DNA of 64,000 nucleotides from Echinometra lucunter (lineage: Eukaryota; Echinodermata; Echinoidea; Camarodonta; Echinometridae): assembly GCA_029962745.1 (NCBI GenBank), contig CM057159.1:31403377-31467376 (forward strand), given 5' to 3'. Numbering within the stretch: the first letter of the stretch is position 1; each line of letters opens with the position of its first letter. Shown piece by piece: positions 33,701-43,375 of the stretch. A program made the position numbers and the translations under genes. The notes under the pieces are model-generated. The model saw only the letters and a list, made by a program, of their open reading frames with translations. It had not been told where the DNA came from and searched no databases.

Positions 33701-36700
33701 GATTCCTTCAAAACTTTTCAATCAAATTCTATGTAAATTTAATCACTTTAATTCAAATTATAAAAGTACATGTATCCTCTTCCTTAGTCATCTCCCTATA
33801 TTAACCCTGTATGCTAGGAAATACTTCAGCAATGAAGAAATTATCATACAACCCTGCAACTCATAGGCAGGAATCCTATAAATAAAATTTATATTTTATT
33901 AATATTTTACATGATGGAAATAAGAAAACTCACTTGAAATAGGAATGCTACCAGGCTCATCAGGGGGTCTGAATGTAGCCGCCTTAGCGATGGTTGCTAT
34001 GGCTTGTAACCTGACATGCTCATTAATATCAGTCATGTCTCTCTGAAGATCGTTAATAGAGCTGTCATACCACTTACTACCGAGGTGCCATTTAGTCCTC
34101 CATTCATCAACTGTAATCACGAAAGGAAACATATGTGGGTGATCGAATAATTTTATATTTCACATAAATAAAATAAGTAAACAAGCCAGAGTAAAGGTAA
34201 AGTGAGGAGTACTGTGTATTACAATTTACAACCTTGAAAGACCTTGCTATGAAATAAAAATCAGTCAAATTTATTCCACTCAATTTTGCAGACATCATGC
34301 ATAGATATCCAAAAGAAAAAAATGTGCTCCATGCTTCTCATCATGACTCTTGTATGTCTCATTTTTCATTCATATACATCATTCTGAAGTCTTGACTGGG
34401 GTTGTTAATAAAGAAGGGCTTCAGTAGCACATGGTAAACCAAGCTAGTTGTAGTAGTTGTACCAACTCATATATTGAAGATTTTATTTCTTAATGTGTAC
34501 CAACACGTTGTCTGCGTTCTTGTGGTATGAATCTTCTTGTAGCCAAAGAACAAAATAAATCCTTGGTAACCCTACTTTCATTGCTGCTGTTCTACTTTAA
34601 TGGAACCAGTAATGCCTCCCAATATCTGTGGTAAATACCTTTGGAACCAGTAAATCAGTAATGCCTCCTAATATGTGTTTGGTAAATACTTTGGAACCAG
34701 TAAATCAGTAATGCCTCCTAATATGTGTTTGGTAAATACTTTGGATTCCTTCCAGTCAAACTTGGAAACGGTCCTCTTTTCTAAAGCATATAGAAGAATG
34801 TAATTCAATACAAATTTATAGTATTATTTCTTCCATTTTATTCCTATTCTACCTTGATCTCTTCTCCTATAGTTTCATTATGCACCTTGCACTAGTCTTT
34901 ACTAGAAAGATAGAACATACAGGTACAACTGTGTTGTATTATCATTTTTATTATTATTAAAAGTAGTAGTTGTAGTATTGGTAGTGATGGATTTCATTGC
35001 ATCTCTTAAAGGGGGTACCCAATGCTGAAACAATGTTAGTTCATTTAAAAGAGCATGATTTTATTAGCAGAAAATCATCTGTCTAAAGTTTTTAAAAAAG
35101 TTCTGTTGCCAAGGAAACCCCAAAATGTGGTAAGATTTCAGGATATTTTTGACCCTTCAGCTGTGACCCAGTTTCAACTGGGTACCCACTTTGACGTCAA
35201 AATGACGTCAAAGTGGGTACCTTGTCGCGCACTTCTAGCAAAATGCGCGCAAGGTATAATACATGTTGTACAGTCTAGCGCGTAGCACAACTGCAATGCG
35301 CGAAGCTGGGTACCCACTTTTACGTCATACCTCATACTCATTTTTTGGGGGGTCAGCTCATAACTTTTCATGAGAAAATTAGCCAAAATGGATTGATTTC
35401 GATTGAAAATCATCATATTTTTAATGTCATTCTTCTAAGAATTCTATTCTCGATCATATATCAAAATTTTGTTTACCATTGTGTAATCACTTTAAATATA
35501 CTTGGGTCCCATAAGGAAATATGGAGACCACTGTGATAATATGTAATGTAATAAACATGATGTAGGATTAACTAACCTAGTTGTACTAGTGATGGATTTT
35601 CTTTGTGTCTTTTGGTGGTACTAGGGTCTGGTTCTCTATGGGCCTCAGCATCATACCCTGCTTCATGAATATCCATCAATTCCTCCTGAAATAATAAATG
35701 GTTGAATATATTGAAAAGACCACAACATATTTACAGGAAACGTGAAAGAAACTTTATACTAAGTATTCCACTGGATCCTTTTCTTTAAGATTTTGTTGAT
35801 TTAACTCATATTACACAAAAAATTGTGAGTCGATCCCCTTCAATCCAATATATTACATCCGTATCAGGACAACTCCCCCGGGGACTGGAGTATTCGTTGG
35901 GGAGTTGTCATTCGGGGAAAGGTGTCCTCTGGGTAGAGGTGCCCTCGGGGGAGCTGTCCTCCAGGGGAGCTGTGCTCCAGGGGGAGTTGTCAGGTGGGAA
36001 TTGTATCGGGGGAGTGGTCCTCCCGGGGGAGCTTGTCCTAGAACCATTCCATCACTTTAATTTTTATTTTTACATTGTGAATCTCTAATTAACAGTTACA
36101 GTGTCAAAGTATTTGTAAGAAGTAAGGGATAAGGTGAGGATGATGTTGCAAATATATAACATAATTTTATTTCTAAATACATTTAATNNNNNNNNNNNNN
36201 NNNNNNNNNNNNNNNNNNNNNNNNNNNNNNNNNNNNNNNNNNNNNNNNNNNNNNNNNNNNNNNNNNNNNNNNNNNNNNNNNNNNNNNNNNNNNNNNNNNN
36301 NNNNNNNNNNNNNNNNNNNNNNNNNNNNNNNNNNNNNNNNNNNNNNNNNNNNNNNNNNNNNNNNNNNNNNNNNNNNNNNNNNNNNNNNNNNNNNNNNNNN
36401 NNNNNNNNNNNNNNNNNNNNNNNNNNNNNNNNNNNNNNNNNNNNNNNNNNNNNNNNNNNNNNNNNNNNNNNNNNNNNNNNNNNNNNNNNNNNNNNNNNNN
36501 NNNNNNNNNNNNNNNNNNNNNNNNNNNNNNNNNNNNNNNNNNNNNNNNNNNNNNNNNNNNNNNNNNNNNNNNNNNNNNNNNNNNNNNNNNNNNNNNNNNN
36601 NNNNNNNNNNNNNNNNNNNNNNNNNNNNNNNNNNNNNNNNNNNNNNNNNNNNNNNNNNNNNNNNNNNNNNNNNNNNNNNNNNNNNNNTCATTAGTCATGA

Positions 36701-38405
36701 ATTTCACAACCTGGCTCAAACTCGAACTCAAATAGAGTGAGAGAGAAAAAAGCAGCTCCCCTGATTGCTTTCTTTCTCTCTCACTCTATTATTTCTTCTC
36801 TTTTTCTCCCTTGTTTTTTTTCCATATCTTCTCTTTATACATACTTATTTGAAGTGTCTATAAAAGTTATCATCTTATTGCTCATTTGAACTTTGAACTT
36901 TAATGCAATTTTTAGTTACATTGTATTTTGCTATATTGTATTTTGTTTATATGTACACTGCCAGTGGAAGTCAAATTTCTATGTTTTTAAATATGGATCA
37001 ATAAAGAATCTGAATCTGAATCTGAAACTGAATCTGAACTCAGGCATACATGAGAATCATCAAAAACAACTGAAAGAAATTTTTCCCCCACAGGAAATAA
37101 ATACACTTCTTGAATGCATACGATGTAGCACAAAAACAAAAACAAATAGATAAATCAGTAAAGACTGCAGCTTTCAAGAAAATATGCAATGGATCATATC
37201 CAAAGCTGGAACAGTTGAGAGTACATATATTTTCTTTTTAATTTTGGCATTCAATGTTTGAATATTAGTTTGCTTATTTATTATGTTAATTTACACAAAA
37301 TTTATTTGTATTCATTTAAAAATTCAATGCAACAAGGGTCAAAACAGTAGAGGCTAGATCAAACCAAACCAGTGAAAGTTTGCATCTTTATGCAATCATC
37401 CTTACCTAGACTATCAATAGCAAGCTGTCTTTGCTTTCTCCTAACTCCTCCTGGTAGACGATAGAATGATGCCAAGGGTTGTGTATTTATATCTTCCTCA
37501 TCATTTTCATCATCCTCTCCTTCTTCTCCTTCTTTCTTCTCCTTTGCACTGCCAGTTTTTCTTCCCTCCTGAACTGCTGACATTTGTTTCTTTGAGTTCT
37601 GGCTTTCTGCTCTCTGATCAGGCTGCTCGGCTACCCCTGTCTCACTCATGCTAGTGTCATCTCTGATCAGGGTATCAAGTTGGGAAGTGTCCCCATACTT
37701 CTCAACAAGCAGCTTCGTGAGTCTGTCCTTCTGAGGACCTTGAGGTGTTCGCTCATTTACAATCCATCGAGCAGTTGCTTTGCTAAGGTTCATCAAGACA
37801 TGAGAGTCCCAGTTCTCAGATTCCTTTGGTCTGGTCTTTGTACCCTGCTGGGAATCTGTATTAACCTCAAAATCTTCCTCCACTTTCTCTTCTTGTACAG
37901 TTTCAGTGAGGAAAGCATTCTTTCCTTTAAGGAGTGTCCCTGCCTCAGACACAATCTCATCATCTCTGTCAGGGATTATCTTTTTCTTCTTAGGTTGGAA
38001 AGGCTTCAGCTTGTGTTCTGAGACTGTGGTGATGTGACAGGGGGCATGCTTCTTTTCATATCCACGCTGGTTATGCCTCCCAACAGTTCCAATCTTCTTC
38101 AGGGGTTTCTTCTTTACTATTCCAGTCGCATCAAAAGTTCCTTTCAGGTCTATCCTGTCGTAGGGAAGCGTGTGGGCTGCATGCTTGCGTACTACTGCTT
38201 CACTGAAGAACAGATCGGTACTAATCTGCTTCACATAGTCTTGGTGAATTTTACCCTGTGCATCCTGGGTGCGAGTTGGAGGCAAACTTTGTGACAGGAA
38301 AGAGAAGTGAGTATTGAGCTTTGTTTCATCGGATCCCACCTGTGGTACCTTGACTCTATCTGCACAGGGGAAGAGCAGGGGTCGGTTCAGGCTATCGGTC
38401 TCCAT
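23896..38405 (-). CDS. HEATR4: HEAT repeat-containing protein, HEATR4-like, 10 exons seen
   Basis: Minus-strand exons in order: 38427-37406 (ATG at 38405), 35685-35577, 34110-33934, 33460-33276, 29859-29560, 28998-28815, 27621-27436, 26267-26078, 25406-25205, 24747-23896 (TGA 23896-23898). All borders are GT-AG. Phases agree except between the first two (phase 1 to phase 0), so one exon whose length is 2 mod 3 is missing, most simply inside the N gap 36188-36687. Visible coding is 3,385 bases, over 1,120 residues. Exons 4-8 show helical HEAT-type repeats (FDPSPRVCVTAAIALYTL; PERWAAAQCLAHAGVCDS; REVRTTAAQTLGRTG; DDPYIAVRIATTETASKL; ESQAGVRAEACQTMIKLG). Function of HEATR4 is poorly known. Assignment rests on recalled family resemblance; another HEAT protein is possible. 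Confidence 0.75.
24748..26077 (-). other. HEATR4 introns flanking the 25205-25406 exon
   Basis: 24748-25204 and 25407-26077 are plain AT-rich introns with no element ends seen. Confidence 0.5.
26614..27034. mobile_element. TTAA-type MITE, 'AACCCATTTGTGACAG' family copy 2
   Basis: Left border TTAACCCATTCATGACAGGA (TTAA 26612-26615), right border CTGTCACAAATGGGTTTAA. The body matches the reverse complement of 13078-13489 (GCTTTTATTCTTCAAGTTGGC, CATTGCCAATTTAAGGATTT). Sits in a HEATR4 intron. Confidence 0.87.
27878..28018. repeat. Two-copy tandem repeat, about 71-bp unit
   Basis: CCAATATGATGACATCTAAG with TTTTTGTTACTTAGATGTTC and TCTTCAGCAAGATA occurs twice back to back, nearly identical. Each unit also contains a short inverted pair, ACATCTAAG / CTTAGATGT. 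Confidence 0.88.
28040..28440. mobile_element. TTAA-type MITE, 'CCCATAGCAGTACAG' family copy 2
   Basis: Matches 18765-19174 in the same orientation over most of its length (GGAGACRCTTTTGCA, TCTGTTGGTCCAGAATGTTG, CTCTGTACTGCTATGGGT). The left end has lost the CAGTACAGTGTCACC part, and the right TTAA reads TCAA. Confidence 0.87.
28442..28624 (+). mobile_element. tRNA-derived SINE
   Basis: Pol III A-box-like AGCCGTACTCGAGTGG at 28446-28461, B box GGTTCAATCC at 28487-28496, then a body with GTGCCCATGAGCAAGACAC and a 15-base A tail. The CCC.TGAGCAAG.CACTT phrase resembles the conserved core of V-type SINEs as I remember them. No acceptor-stem pairing, so not a functional tRNA. It begins exactly where the 28040-28440 MITE ends. 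Confidence 0.75.
28700..28725 (-). pseudogene. Possible small copy of a HEATR4 exon end
   Basis: AATCTTCTGCAAAGCAT (17 bp) is identical to a stretch of the exon at 28828-28844, about 120 bp away and downstream on the gene's strand. Too short to be sure. Confidence 0.4.
28999..29559 (-). other. HEATR4 intron with G19 run
   Basis: Plain intron. A run of about 19 G then GC/GGGGAGG at 29401-29440 is a potential G-quadruplex on the + strand and a likely assembly weak point. Confidence 0.6.
30461..30669. repeat. Seven-unit 31/27-bp minisatellite
   Basis: Units at 30461, 30492, 30519, 30550, 30577, 30608, 30639. Consensus AATCATCTTGCAGTTAATG(AGTG)TAACTTGC, where units 2 and 4 lack the AGTG tetramer. 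Intronic in HEATR4. Confidence 0.93.
30905..31078. mobile_element. 174-bp MITE with about 30-bp inverted ends
   Basis: Left GGGATGTTGCAAGAAAGTTG continuing CAATCGATTGCAA; the right end is its inverse, ending TTTCTTGCAACACCCC. The core holds CCAATCA. No coding capacity. Confidence 0.88.
31079..32285 (-). other. HEATR4 long intron, unique part
   Basis: AT-rich; no element ends or exon-like frame found. The flanking coding exons (33276-33460 and 29560-29859) are both phase 0, so no exon is required here. Confidence 0.5.
32286..32554. mobile_element. Foldback MITE with about 97-bp arms
   Basis: CACTATGAACTTGGCGGACA at the left and the inverse TGTCATGTTCATAGTG at the right; the arms also share CCTTCACAATGGTTCTGGTA and GAAGGGATG. 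Central loop is about 32383-32455. No coding capacity. Confidence 0.9.
32555..33275 (-). other. HEATR4 intron, 5' part
   Basis: AT-rich intron downstream (on the minus strand) of the 33276-33460 exon. Nothing recognised. Confidence 0.5.
34605..34745. repeat. Tandem repeat, about 58-bp unit, 2.5 copies
   Basis: TTGGAACCAGTAAATCAGTA with ATGCCTCCTAATATGTGTTT and GGTAAATACT repeated; the first unit is shorter and diverged. Confidence 0.88.
35181..35221. repeat. Perfect hairpin with two CRE-like TGACGTCA cores
   Basis: GGTACCCACTTTGACGTCA, a 3-base AAA spacer, then its exact inverse (19-bp arms). A third GGGTACCCACTTTTACGTCA follows at about 35307, and GGGGGTACCCA stands at about 35011, suggesting these are repeated termini of one or more elements in 35009-35330. 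Confidence 0.85.
35867..36038. mobile_element. GC-rich short element with inverted ends and repeated GGGGGAG(C/T)TGTCC
   Basis: Left AGGACAACTCCCCCGGGGAC, right (reverse strand) AGGACAAGCTCCCCCGGGAG. Between them GGGGAG(C/T)TGTC motifs recur about six times. Strong G-quadruplex potential on the + strand in an otherwise AT-rich intron. Confidence 0.75.
36188..36687. other. Assembly gap, 500 N
   Basis: Exactly 500 N, a conventional placeholder of unknown true size. Reading-phase mismatch between HEATR4 exons on either side implies a coding exon inside or beside it. Confidence 0.98.
36893..37036 (+). mobile_element. Probable retroelement 3' tail with (ATCTGA)n
   Basis: AATAAAGAATCTGAATCTGA repeats at about 37001-37036 after a TATTTTGTTTATATGTACACTG stretch. 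This tail type is common at the 3' ends of non-LTR retroelements and their SINEs. No coding part remains. Confidence 0.5.
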
Positions 38406-38427
38406 TGCCTATATGCAAGCATCCCTC
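37406..38427 (-). other. HEATR4: HEATR4 first coding exon: charged N-terminal region
   Basis: Starts METDSLNRPLLFPCADRVK. The acceptor AAAACAG lies at 38428-38430, so the exon has a 5' untranslated part and an upstream exon must exist. The 333 residues are basic then acidic (GEEGEDDENDEEDIN) and end PGGVRRKQRQLAIDSLG. No signal peptide or membrane segment. Confidence 0.85.
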
Positions 38428-38676
38428 CTGTTTTTAAGAAACAAAATGAATTTACTTAGAAGGGCAGATCTACCTTAGATATGCATATAATAATAAGCAA
38501 GTGTTTATTTGTCACATAAGAATGATAATGCGTGGAAATGAAAGGTGACTTTCCACGTCATTGCCCATTATCAGAGACCAACAACAATACCAACTAAATA
38601 TTCTATTTTATTGATCAAGTTGATGTACATACAAAGTTTTGTAAACTGTTTAGGCATATCATAATACCAGAATTAT

Positions 38677-38880
38677 TCCAATTCAATTCAATTCAATTCA
38701 TTTATTTTTCCTCTTTCAATTTTTCATATTTACAATGATGGTACGGTTTACTTCACATATTAACATACATATAGATAAACTTGCACAATACAATGAATTA
38801 GAAAAAAAAATTGAAAAGGAAGGAGGGCCGACTAAAAAGCAGAGCTTGTAGGGTGTAGGCCCCCTGTTATTATCATGAAC
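38677..38880 (-). mobile_element. Probable non-LTR retroelement 3' tail with (AATTG)n
   Basis: On the minus strand a GGCCTACACCCTACAAGCTC to AAATAAATGAATTGAATTGA run ends in AATTG repeats. Typical of truncated LINE or SINE 3' ends. Confidence 0.55.
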
Positions 38881-39079
38881 TATTATTTTATGAAAAAACA
38901 ACAACAATAACTGATTCAGTAATTACAAAATCATTTTTTCCAAATATATTATTGTAGTAAAATTTAATCAGTTTGATGAATTTGATTAGCTAATTAATTA
39001 TAACTGAATATCCCATCTCAATACAAGAGAGTATGATACTACACTGTACAGTTATTTCTTCTTTTTCTTCTTTTCAAAT

Positions 39080-39240
39080 GCACTCTTTCTCTGTCTCTCT
39101 CTCTCTCTCTCTCTACCCCATTGCTTCTTGTTACCTTATGTATCTGCATTGTATTATACTACTGTTAAATAGCACTGTAATATTGTATATTGCCGTAATT
39201 GCGTTCTCTCATTGTTTCTTGTTATGTTGATACTATAACC
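39080..39240. repeat. CT-rich stretch and low-complexity flank
   Basis: (TC)n at about 39090-39113 followed by AT-rich sequence; ends at the GGGGGTGTAAC MITE. Confidence 0.5.
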
Positions 39241-39270
39241 TGCCGGCTTATCCAATGGGTTGTCGGGCCT

Positions 39271-39397
39271 GGGGGTGTAACATAAAGAGATACAATCAAT
39301 CTTACAATCAAATGTATCTCTTTAGTACATGGTTTGCCATAGACTTACGTTTGATATCAATTGTACGAATGATTGTATTTTTTATGTTACACCCCCC
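39271..39397. mobile_element. 'GGGGGTGTAACATAAA' palindromic MITE copy 2
   Basis: Inverse orientation of 17066-17192. Ends GGGGGTGTAACATAAAGAGA and TTATGTTACACCCCC. Shared interior TAGTACATGGTTTGCCATAG. Confidence 0.88.
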
Positions 39398-39600
39398 TGG
39401 TCTTATATGTACAAGCATGATCTCTAATAATGAACCACCCCAAAATAAATGAATAAATGAATCAGATAGGATTTTATAAGCTAAGAATAAGAGTTCCCTC
39501 ATTATTTCCTTTTGCATTTTGTTTTGAGCCCCCCCCCCCCCCCCAAATTTGACCTACAACTCAGCCTCAGGATTTGGATTTAACATTAGACTGGGGTAAG

Positions 39601-40096
39601 TTAAAGGCATTGGCTAACTTTGTGAGTAGCTGATTTTAAAAAATTCTCAAACTAAGATGAAACATGTGTATGAGTACTTGTATTTGTACTCAAAAACCCT
39701 GAAACCAACCATAATTTGGAGTGAAAAGGTGCAAGTTAGACGCAAACGGCAATGTTATTATCCTTCGTCTCACGAGACAATCACTAAGAGGACTACTTTG
39801 CTTGAATTTGAAAATGCCGTTATGTGCCTCCCGCCACGTGATACGCCAATACACACAGTACGGTAAGGTGAGTCATACGCGCATGCGCACTCCTTATGTC
39901 TATTCTGTGCAACCGACCCTCGTATATTTTTCAAACATTGGTTCACATTTTTGATATTTAAAAATACTTCCTGTGGATATTATACTTTGAAACTTTCAGA
40001 CTGGTATTTTTACACTATAACCCTTATGTTTATCCCATTTTCAAGTAACAAAACAAGATTTTTTAAAATCATAACGATGTTAACCAATGCCTTTAA
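39601..40096. mobile_element. 496-bp TTAA element, copy 1
   Basis: Ends TTAAAGGCATTGGCTAAC and GTTAACCAATGCCTTTAA (17 of 18 inverse). The copy at 51441-51936 has exactly the same length and orientation and is roughly 95% identical. Interior includes a GC-rich ACGCGCATGCGCACTCC segment. No transposase; a piggyBac-type non-autonomous element is likely. Confidence 0.93.
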
Positions 40097-40339
40097 GCAT
40101 ACCTGTCAACAATGAAGAATGAAAAAGCAGTAGATTATCATCATTTTTTGGTCAGTATAGTAGGATAGGTAGATAAACTTAAATTCCATGAAAAGTGGTA
40201 GTTTACCACCTAAATCAGTAGAATTGGCAAGTATGCGCTAAGTCTAAGCATCATTTAGTTCACATAGTAATGTCTCCATGCTCTTGTTCAGATCTATGTC
40301 ACTTATGGAGCCATTGGTGTGGTGAGCTGTGCAAATTTA

Positions 40340-40945
40340 TGTGAAATGCTGCCCTCTATAGTTGGAGATAGAAATAATCAACAAATTCTTGGAAAATATT
40401 TGCTTTTACACTTAGGATGCTAATATATCCTATTTTCATTCCATTCCTCCAACTGGATCTCGATTATCTTGATTAAGTGAATTTTGAAAAATATATATAT
40501 TTTTTTTATCCATGCTCTTGTTCCTTTGTCCCAGGTATTGGACAATCACACTAGTACTCAGTTATAATAACTTTGCACAGCAGACATGTTGTAACGTGCA
40601 AATTACTGACAATAGGAAAGTAGTGTTCTCTGTAAAATTTAATGGGACAGAGGAGCAAGAGCTGTGTCACCAGTGATCAGAAAAATATTTTTCAAAATTC
40701 ACTGAATAAAGATAATCTAAATCCAGTTGGAGGAATGTAATGGAAGTAGGATATTTTATTAGGTGTTAAAAAGCAAACATTTTACATGAATTTGTTGATT
40801 ACTTTTTAGTGATTTCAATCTTCAACTATAGAGGGCAGCATGCCCCAAATGGGACATGCCTCTATAGTTGAAGACTGAAATCACTAAAAAGTAATCAACA
40901 AATTCATGTAAAATATAGAGGGCAGCATGTCTCAAACATTCGGTA
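40340..40945. mobile_element. Foldback element with a second nested palindrome
   Basis: Outer arms: GCTGCCCTCTATAGTTG ... CCTCCAACTGGAT at about 40352-40500 and the inverse at about 40685-40850. A second palindrome at about 40785-40914 repeats TTGTTGATTACTTTTTAGTG and CTATAGTTGAAG in mirror form around GCCCCAAATGGGAC. ATAGAGGGCAGCATG occurs again at 40915. Confidence 0.8.
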
Positions 40946-41490
40946 GTGGACAGAGAACACTACTTTCCCACTCATAGGGCCAAACGTACCTCGGACTGAC
41001 AGACAACGAAATTGCCTTAAGCAAGATTTATTTTTTTCAAATTTGCTAGATATCTGATTCAGCTTCTGGGACTCTTCAACTCTTGATATTCCACAAATTT
41101 TGGGATTCAGAGTTGAAAATGGAATTTAACCAATTATTTTCCTCCCATGTGTGATTTTCTACCAAGCCCCAACACCGGGGAATACACACAAAAGCTATTG
41201 AGGCTTTTCTACCGCGATGATGGAGTACAAGCTTATTTACTGCGGCAGCATTGCATTGCAGTGGAAGCTTCTATGCCTACCTTTGCGGGGCTCCCCAGCT
41301 CAAAACACAGAATTTTTTTGTATTGAACAATTGAGTCAGGCAATTTTAGGTACTTACAAACATTGTCGATAAAAAATTTTGTTTGATCAGGAAAACGATG
41401 GTCCAAAAAATGAGTCTTTATCCTCCCAGATCTTCAATGAATCTTTTTCACAGGCCGTTGTTAGTTTTAATTCCCCTAACGTTTATTGGA
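40946..41490. other. Stretch upstream of HEATR4, unassigned repeat-like
   Basis: Phrases such as TTTGGGATTCAGAGTTGAAAA and CAGTGGAAGCTTCTATGCC suggest old transposon sequence. No reading frame or end pair identified. Confidence 0.4.
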
Positions 41491-41494
41491 ATTT

Positions 41495-41995
41495 ACAGAA
41501 GAAGTAATTTACATAGAATTTCAAAATCTGAAAATATATAATTAAGGCTCCATGAATCAAATAGACCCCCCATAAATCCCTGGGAATATGCATATTTTTT
41601 GCTTTGAAAAATCTTGCCTGCCATAGGTTTACACATGAAAACAAGCAATTTTTTGAATAAGTATAGTTCCCCTATTACTACTTTGAATTTATTTCTAATG
41701 TGATTTAGGGTCTATATGTAATTTGAGACTTTGGAAAAGATTATTAAAGGCTCAAAAAAATTCAAAGACTCCCCATAAATTTCGGGTACTATGCATGCTT
41801 TTGACCCTCTAGCTGCCATAGGTTAATACACAAAAACAGGGAATTTGAAATTAAGTTAATTCTCCTAGGATTCATCTAAATACATGGAAAAGGTGATTCG
41901 CATGAAATTTCAAACTCTGAAAATATATAATTGAACCTCGATGAGTACAATAGACCCCCCATAAAACACCGGGAATATGCATGCTTTTCAACAAT
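41495..41995. repeat. Degenerate tandem repeat, about 200-220-bp period
   Basis: TCTGAAAATATATAATT(A/G)A, (C/T)CCCCCATAAA, GGGAATATGCAT and GCCATAGGTT recur about three times. Confidence 0.75.
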
Positions 41996-42562
41996 TTTTA
42001 ATGTTTGTAATACTACACGTGAAACCATTGTTATCGATGACGCAGAATATGTGGCTATACCACATACTACAATACGTACGTGTGCTTCATTTCGCTACTG
42101 AAAGTTTCTCGTAAATATAGGTCTAGATCTAGACTCTAACGTTAGATTCTACTTTCTAGTCTATATTCTTTGCTAGCCTAGAGTCTACAGTCCACCATCA
42201 GGCATGTCAGGTGTATTGTCGTACCATCTCCAATAATTTCAGTGAAATCCTTGCTTTTGATTGGCCGAGAAGGACTGGTCATTGACTGCTACTATGGTAA
42301 CTGTTAGAGAATGATAACTTGTCACTGCCGACAACTTTCATTTCATAAAATGAAAACTCAACAAACATGACAAATTTTGGAACATGTGGGACACTGAACT
42401 TGGTGAAGAACAACAATGTGAGGCCACAAAACTGCAATATTTTCAGAACAAGAAAGACTTGCATAATTATATAACTACTATATTTTCGCATTTCTAATGT
42501 TTCTTCATCAGAAGAAGTAGTTAAAAGCTACATAAAATAACGGAATCAAGAAAAAGACTCAC

Positions 42563-42640
42563 CAAATCTAATTTGTTTCTTGGCCTGTTTGCGTCTGTTT
42601 CCATGGGCAAATGCTGAATCTAGGAGCAAGATTAAGATGT
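42563..42640 (-). other. Candidate upstream HEATR4 exon with its own METD start
   Basis: Minus strand: ATG at 42604-42602 in context GCCC-ATGG, 14 codons METDANRPRNKLDL, then a good donor GTGAGT at 42562. It could be a 5' exon of HEATR4, about 4.1 kb upstream of the main coding exon. The 5' limit is unknown. No transcript evidence. Confidence 0.4.
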
Positions 42641-42811
42641 GATTTGCAATAGTATGGTATCTCCGAATAGGCTAACATAGAATTGATACACAAAAAGTGG
42701 TTAAACCAACTTCACATGTACACAGATGGATCCGATCGGTTCAGCTGCTTTCTATGTACCTTATTTCTCAATATACCATGGAAAAAGATTATCTAAGTTC
42801 ACCTTCTTCTT

Positions 42812-42925
42812 CTGTATTGTTCTTCCCCCGGTATTCGGGATCAGCGGCTGACCGCGGGTTGGTTGTCGAGCTGTAGGGTTTTATCAACACGTACTGTATA
42901 TAGTATACTGTTATACCCGAGGCCG
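42812..42925 (-). promoter_or_regulatory. Possible HEATR4 promoter / first-exon region
   Basis: CpG-richer stretch with a TATA-like ACTATATACAG (minus strand, about 42893-42903) and a GAAGAAG|GTGAAC donor-like site at about 42812. Position suits a minus-strand start. Inference only. Confidence 0.3.
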
Positions 42926-43375
42926 GTGTAGGGGCAGATTTGGTTTCAAGCGGCGGATTTGGTTCCAGCCGCGGATTTTGTACGTTAATTGATTAATTAA
43001 TTCATTCATTCATTCATCAATCCAAGGTTTCAATCCAAGTACGGTATGTGTAAGGAAAAGTGCTCTCTCTTAAAAAAAAAAATAATAATAATAATAAGTG
43101 CAACTTTTCACTCTTCAAGGAGTGAATGTCAAAAAACAGTGAATTTCGAGTGAATATGATTTTCACTCGAAATTCAGTTTCTTGACGATAAATTATAGGC
43201 CTACATTCTTGACTCACTAATAAAAATTTAAAGGCGCTATTTACAACACTTTTGTGTATTTATGAGTAAAAAGTTTTTTAAAAGATTTTGTTACAGAACA
43301 CAATCAGCCGGCAGATTTCGTCACCAAGAACTAAATCTGCCAAGAACCAAATCATCCGCTACACCAGCGTACCAA
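42922..43375. mobile_element. MITE-like element with 'GGTGTAG...AGATTTGGTTC' ends
   Basis: Left CCGGTGTAGGGGCAGATTTG, right (reverse strand) CTGGTGTAGCGGATGATTTG; both continue into GGTTC and CAGATTT motifs. Internal perfect hairpin GAATTTCGAGTGAA / TTCACTCGAAATTC at about 43141-43175. Confidence 0.7.

Larger units (their letters stand above)
25205..35685 (-). other. HEATR4: HEATR4 exons 2-9: HEAT-repeat region
   Basis: Eight exons of 109-300 bp, with lengths near one or two HEAT units each (177, 185, 300, 184, 186, 190, 202), typical of repeat-by-exon growth. Helix pairs are evident, e.g. VRLQAIATIAKAATF, CVEKALFDPSPRVCVTAAIA, KCFDDPYIAVRIATTE, WALRFESQAGVRAEACQTM. The last exon reads RRLCTRYNIAAKITLNEERE. 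Confidence 0.75.

Noticed and set aside
36134..36731. Open frames across the first N run
   Set aside because: Consist of unknown bases.
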